Shown piece after piece: positions 61,039 to 64,000 of a DNA stretch of 64,000 nt (the stretch's first letter is position 1; every line of letters begins with the position of its first letter). Origin of the DNA: Sporosarcina luteola (lineage in GTDB: Bacteria; Bacillota; Bacilli; Bacillales_A; Planococcaceae); assembly GCA_014204635.1 (NCBI GenBank), contig JACHLS010000005.1:208716-272715 (forward strand), given 5' to 3'. Both the position numbers and the translations under genes were made by a program. Below the pieces are notes generated by a model. That model searched no databases and was not told the origin of the DNA. It saw nothing but the letters and a program-made list of their open reading frames with translations.

Positions 61039-62337
61039 ATGGCAAAATTACTATTATTGATCGTTTTGATTTTCGAGATTGCTTTTGCAATCCATTGTAT
61101 TGTAACCAAGCAAAACTATAAAAGAATAAAGAATTGTATTAGGATCTCTATTTTTATAATATTTATCGTTCTCACATTTTCTTCTGTGATTGTGTGGGGA
61201 TTAGGTTGGATAACGTTCGGTATTCTTCTTCTCCTATTAGCGATAAATGCGACAGTTTCTCTGTTCCGTTCGAAGGATTACAAAAAATATAAAACTTCTA
61301 ACATTGTGTGGAAAGCCATTGTAATGATAGTTGCAACTGCATTTGCACTTGCACCTGCAATTGTTTTTCCGCAGCATAAATCACCAAAAGTAACTGGTGA
61401 ATATAAAGTTGCAACCGCTACTTACACATACTCTGATAAAAACCGTGAGGAAGAATTTGCGGATAGAGAGCAAGACAGATTTGTAAATGTGAAGTTTTGG
61501 TATCCTAAAAATAGCAATAACACATACCCACTTTTGGTATTTTCGCATGGAGCATTTGGTATTAAGGATAGCAATAGCTCTAGCTATACTGAGCTTGCAA
61601 GCCACGGTTATGTAGTCGTTTCCTTAGATCATCCTTATCATTCCTTCTATACTCGTTCAGAGGATGGAACGATAGCTATGATCAATTCAGATTTTAGCAA
61701 TGAAGTCGTTAATATGAATAAAGGCATTTACTCAAATGAAGAACTATATAATATCATTCAAAAGTGGATGAAGCTTAGAACAGATGATATGAATTTTGTT
61801 ATTAATACAATCCTTGAAAAAGCCCAAAATGATAAGTCTTCCCTTTATCAACATATCAATACAGAGAAAATTGGTGTGTTTGGACACTCAATGGGAGGCG
61901 CTGCTAGTGTTTGGTTAAGCAGAGAGCGGGATGATATCAGTGCAGTAGTAAATATCGATGCCCCTTTCTTCAGTGAACTTATTTATAACAAAGCAGATGA
62001 TAATTTTATGGCAAGCAGCGAAGCCTACACAACCCCACTTTTTAATATTTATTCGGACGATGTTTGGAGGCAACTGGATAGTACTCCTGTTTATGTAGCT
62101 AACAAACTCAACAATCAACAGTTTGAAGGAGCGTATACTACTCATTTTGAAGGGGCAAAACATTTAAGCTTGACCGATTTACCGCTTTTCTCCCCTATAC
62201 TTGCTAATTTGCTGCAAGGTGGAAAAGCCAATATCGATCCCTATTACTGTATTGAAATGGAAAATAGTTTGATTCTTGAGTTTTTCGATTATGAATTAAA
62301 AGGCATTGGTCATTTTAATCCGAATAGGACATATTGA
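61039..62337 (+). CDS. Membrane-anchored alpha/beta hydrolase
   Basis: 432 residues, GAGGGAG before ATG 61039. Three membrane segments occupy about 1-110 (about 4-22, 33-60, 95-112), followed by an extracellular alpha/beta hydrolase domain resembling platelet-activating-factor acetylhydrolase: 'YPLLVFSHGAFGIKDSNSSS' near 156 (oxyanion region), nucleophile elbow 'VFGHSMGGAASVWL' near 283, acid 'NIDAPFF' near 310 and a likely His in 'HFEGAKHLSLTDL' near 373. It should cleave esters or lipids outside the cell. The preceding LytTR pair is separated by a terminator, so regulation by it is uncertain. Confidence 0.85.
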   Translation: MAKLLLLIVLIFEIAFAIHCIVTKQNYKRIKNCIRISIFIIFIVLTFSSVIVWGLGWITFGILLLLLAINATVSLFRSKDYKKYKTSNIVWKAIVMIVATAFALAPAIVFPQHKSPKVTGEYKVATATYTYSDKNREEEFADREQDRFVNVKFWYPKNSNNTYPLLVFSHGAFGIKDSNSSSYTELASHGYVVVSLDHPYHSFYTRSEDGTIAMINSDFSNEVVNMNKGIYSNEELYNIIQKWMKLRTDDMNFVINTILEKAQNDKSSLYQHINTEKIGVFGHSMGGAASVWLSRERDDISAVVNIDAPFFSELIYNKADDNFMASSEAYTTPLFNIYSDDVWRQLDSTPVYVANKLNNQQFEGAYTTHFEGAKHLSLTDLPLFSPILANLLQGGKANIDPYYCIEMENSLILEFFDYELKGIGHFNPNRTY

Positions 62338-62356
62338 TTTTATATATTGTCAACAG

Positions 62357-62389
62357 GCTGAGGCAGAACTAGTCTAGTTCTGCCTCAGC
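62357..62389 (+). terminator. Perfect hairpin after the hydrolase gene
   Basis: GCTGAGGCAGAACTAG and its 16-base complement are separated by one base, giving a stem of about 14 bp with a minimal loop. T-run on the plus strand is weak (AATACTTTC). Confidence 0.65.
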
Positions 62390-62490
62390 AATACTTTCGA
62401 ATATCCGTAGGAATATGTACAACAAGTGTTATGTTGCTAGATCGTTAGAAACAATACGATTAAAATTGTTTCACTTTTTCCAACAACTTC

Positions 62491-63645
62491 TTACATCAAC
62501 TCTTTTAGATACGGAATTTTCCTCCATACATACTGGCTAATAAGGAAGCTTAAAGTAATCCCCAAAATTGCCGTGATTAGAAATTTGACTACAATGGGAA
62601 CTGGCAAGCCAGTGACAGTATATTGGAGAAATACAACAACAGGGACATGTATGAAATAAACGACGAAAATGTTTGCTGCGAGATTTTTTACAACTTGGCT
62701 CGATTTATTCACTTTTTCTCGGAAAAGTGTTAAAAGGCCTATAGTCAATGAAATACAAAGCAATGTTTCAATTCCTGACCTGGCGAATGATCCAAAATTC
62801 GCGCCCCCTTTTAAAAGGAACGGATACACCGCGTTCCCACCAAAATATAGGATACCAGCAATGGCCACTCCCACAGTAAGCCACCAATACCCTATTTTTG
62901 CAGGGAATGTCTCAAGCCAGTTTCTTCGATAAGCCAGTATTCCAATCATAAAAAAGCCTATATACTGGGGAAGATGTGCATATTCAGTCTGGATGAACCC
63001 GAGTAACCCGCTCCAATGGTCAATAGGATACCAGATTCGGACGATAAACGTGACGGCTGTAACCACAGCGAAAAATATAGCAATATGCAACCCTTTTAAA
63101 GAAGCAGGATTCTTCCCCTTTTCTTTCCATGAAAAAATATAAGACCATATTGTCAGGACAATGGCATAAACAAGCAAATGTTCAAGAAACCATAAATGGC
63201 CAAATTGCATGTCGGGCCAGGATGGTCCCGTCCAGCCTTCAGGTTCATCAGCTAGTCCGAAGAAAATCTGCCCATAATATTGGATAAACGAGATACTACC
63301 ATACGGCCTGAAGTTAATATAGTAAAGGTACATTAAGACAGGAATCATAATAAAAAAACCTAAAAGCAACGGAATGCCAATTCTCCCCATCCGTTCTTTC
63401 AAAAACTTCTTTTGGCCCTTCTTTTCTATGGATTGCGGCAGGAAATAGGCGGATAGAAAGAAAAACAGACTCATAAAAAACGCCGCGTTTACCGCAAAAA
63501 AGCGACCAAGCCATTCAACAGACCCTTCCTCTTCAAAATACCACCAGCCGCCTGGTCCGTACGCCTGTCCGGCATGATGGGCCACTACCAGCATAATTAA
63601 GACAATTTTTAAATTATCAACAAAATATAAATGCTTTTTTTGCAC
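62491..63645 (-). CDS. Acyltransferase family 3 (OafA/MdoC-like) membrane protein
   Basis: 384 residues from GTG 63645; the AAGGAGGAAGGGG tract is a little far (12 nt or more). Ten or so membrane segments. N-terminal 'FVDNLKIVLIMLVVAHHAGQ' holds the family His, followed by 'LSAYFLPQSIEKKGQKKFLK', 'ERMGRIGIPLLLGFFI' (R-x-x-R region), and 'FGHLWFLEHLLVYAIVL' near 160 (the conserved W-F-L-E/L block). The family transfers acyl groups to sugars or surface polymers. No polysaccharide genes are adjacent, so the acceptor is unknown. Confidence 0.88.
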   Translation of the reverse strand: MQKKHLYFVDNLKIVLIMLVVAHHAGQAYGPGGWWYFEEEGSVEWLGRFFAVNAAFFMSLFFFLSAYFLPQSIEKKGQKKFLKERMGRIGIPLLLGFFIMIPVLMYLYYINFRPYGSISFIQYYGQIFFGLADEPEGWTGPSWPDMQFGHLWFLEHLLVYAIVLTIWSYIFSWKEKGKNPASLKGLHIAIFFAVVTAVTFIVRIWYPIDHWSGLLGFIQTEYAHLPQYIGFFMIGILAYRRNWLETFPAKIGYWWLTVGVAIAGILYFGGNAVYPFLLKGGANFGSFARSGIETLLCISLTIGLLTLFREKVNKSSQVVKNLAANIFVVYFIHVPVVVFLQYTVTGLPVPIVVKFLITAILGITLSFLISQYVWRKIPYLKELM

Positions 63646-63834
63646 AGCAAATAAATACCCCTTCCTCCTTTAAATCTGCATATTTTATCATATCATATTA
63701 ATAGAAAAATTATGAATATTTTATCGCTATTTTTTTACACTGAAAGTTTAACGGTCTTTAGTTGTCCTAGAGACTTTTTAAAGAGAATGCTTGTATTTTT
63801 TGCAACTAATAAATCAACCCGTTACCATATAACA

Positions 63835-63880
63835 AAAGAGCTTAAAGGACATTGATATTTCATATCCTTTAAGCTCTTTT
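63835..63880. terminator. Bidirectional terminator near the right edge
   Basis: AAAGAGCTTAAAGGA (63835-63849) pairs with TCCTTTAAGCTCTTTT (63865-63880), a 15-bp stem with A/T flanks on both sides. Confidence 0.85.
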
Positions 63881-63897
63881 CGATACGGTTCTCCTCA

Positions 63898-64000
63898 TCA
63901 TAAATTAAGGAGCATTCCTGTTAGAAGCTTTTCAGGGACTTGAATAGAAAAAGCCCTCTTGGTATGATGCGGGGTGTCAAATCTGCACGAATTGACCCCT
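63898..64000 (-). CDS. Partial ORF at the right edge, possible mobile-element gene end
   Basis: The minus strand is open for 33 codons from the window edge to TGA at 63898; the C-terminal residues 'FSIQVPEKLLTGMLLNL' look protein-like. The same stretch contains an imperfect inverted repeat (GGGGTGTCAAA and TTGACCCC at 63971-63999) of the kind seen at insertion-sequence ends. Either a gene end or an element end; the window is too short to decide. Confidence 0.25.
   Translation of the reverse strand, partial: GVNSCRFDTPHHTKRAFSIQVPEKLLTGMLLNL

Overview
The window looks like a chromosomal segment of a low-to-moderate GC Gram-positive of the order Bacillales. Supporting signs are AGGAGG-type ribosome binding sites with frequent GTG and TTG starts, LipoP-type lipoproteins, a Bacillus-style PhoP box, ECF sigma/anti-sigma pairs, a guanine riboswitch, and families typical of the group (DUF4317, DUF4179, DUF3021, YcgL, AI-2E). 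A Planococcaceae/Sporosarcina-like host is my guess from overall resemblance; it is not proven. No rRNA, tRNA or CRISPR array was seen.

Layout. 1-3.0 kb: end of a MarR regulator, a DUF4317 protein, and a small membrane protein/MerR operon behind a textbook MerR promoter. 3.0-6.8 kb: a phnDCE1E2 phosphonate-type ABC importer behind a PhoP box. 6.8-9.4 kb: an array of 20-21 bp spaced repeats, a VOC protein, a ferritin-like protein and Ohr. 9.7-25.1 kb: a single-strand gene cluster that is the highlight of the window. 25.6-33.9 kb: a chemoreceptor, a GntR-M20-YfcC-M20 catabolic operon and an AI-2E exporter. 34-40.5 kb: an ECF sigma/anti-sigma pair, oxidoreductase, ZIP transporter, AraC regulator and a homospermidine-synthase-like enzyme. 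40.6-48.4 kb: an accessory stretch with MarR and GNAT pseudogenes, a rhodanese, an orphan E1-alpha dehydrogenase beside a PaaX regulator, and a methyltransferase. 48.9-55.5 kb: a sigma/PadR/FtsW-like operon, an erythromycin-esterase-like lipoprotein with an ECF promoter, and a sensor protein followed by a fused histidine kinase-response regulator. 55.7-63.9 kb: riboswitch-controlled adenine deaminase, a nucleotidyltransferase, a methyltransferase, a LytTR/DUF3021 pair, an alpha/beta hydrolase and an acyltransferase.

The cluster at 9.7-25.1 kb reads leftward from a good sigma-A promoter near 25,160. It encodes a GriI-like aldolase and GriH-like dehydroquinate-synthase-II homologue (together known to make 3-amino-4-hydroxybenzoate), a chorismate-lyase-like protein (a likely source of 4-hydroxybenzoate), four phenylacetate-CoA-ligase-like adenylating enzymes plus a fifth acyl-CoA-synthetase-type ligase, an amidohydrolase, a two-gene ABC-2 exporter, two proteins sharing a TPR module (one fused to an Asp/Glu-racemase-like domain), and a CPBP membrane protease. 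No PKS, NRPS or carrier protein is present. My inference is a non-NRPS pathway joining aminohydroxybenzoate and hydroxybenzoate units, possibly into benzoxazoles, followed by export.

Second-tier points are the HK-RR fusion with its embedded start, the 46-bp nested palindrome in front of its operon, the guanine riboswitch with two stacked terminators before adenine deaminase, and a near-parS 16-mer at 35,908. Function calls rest on motif recognition by eye; nothing was searched against a database.
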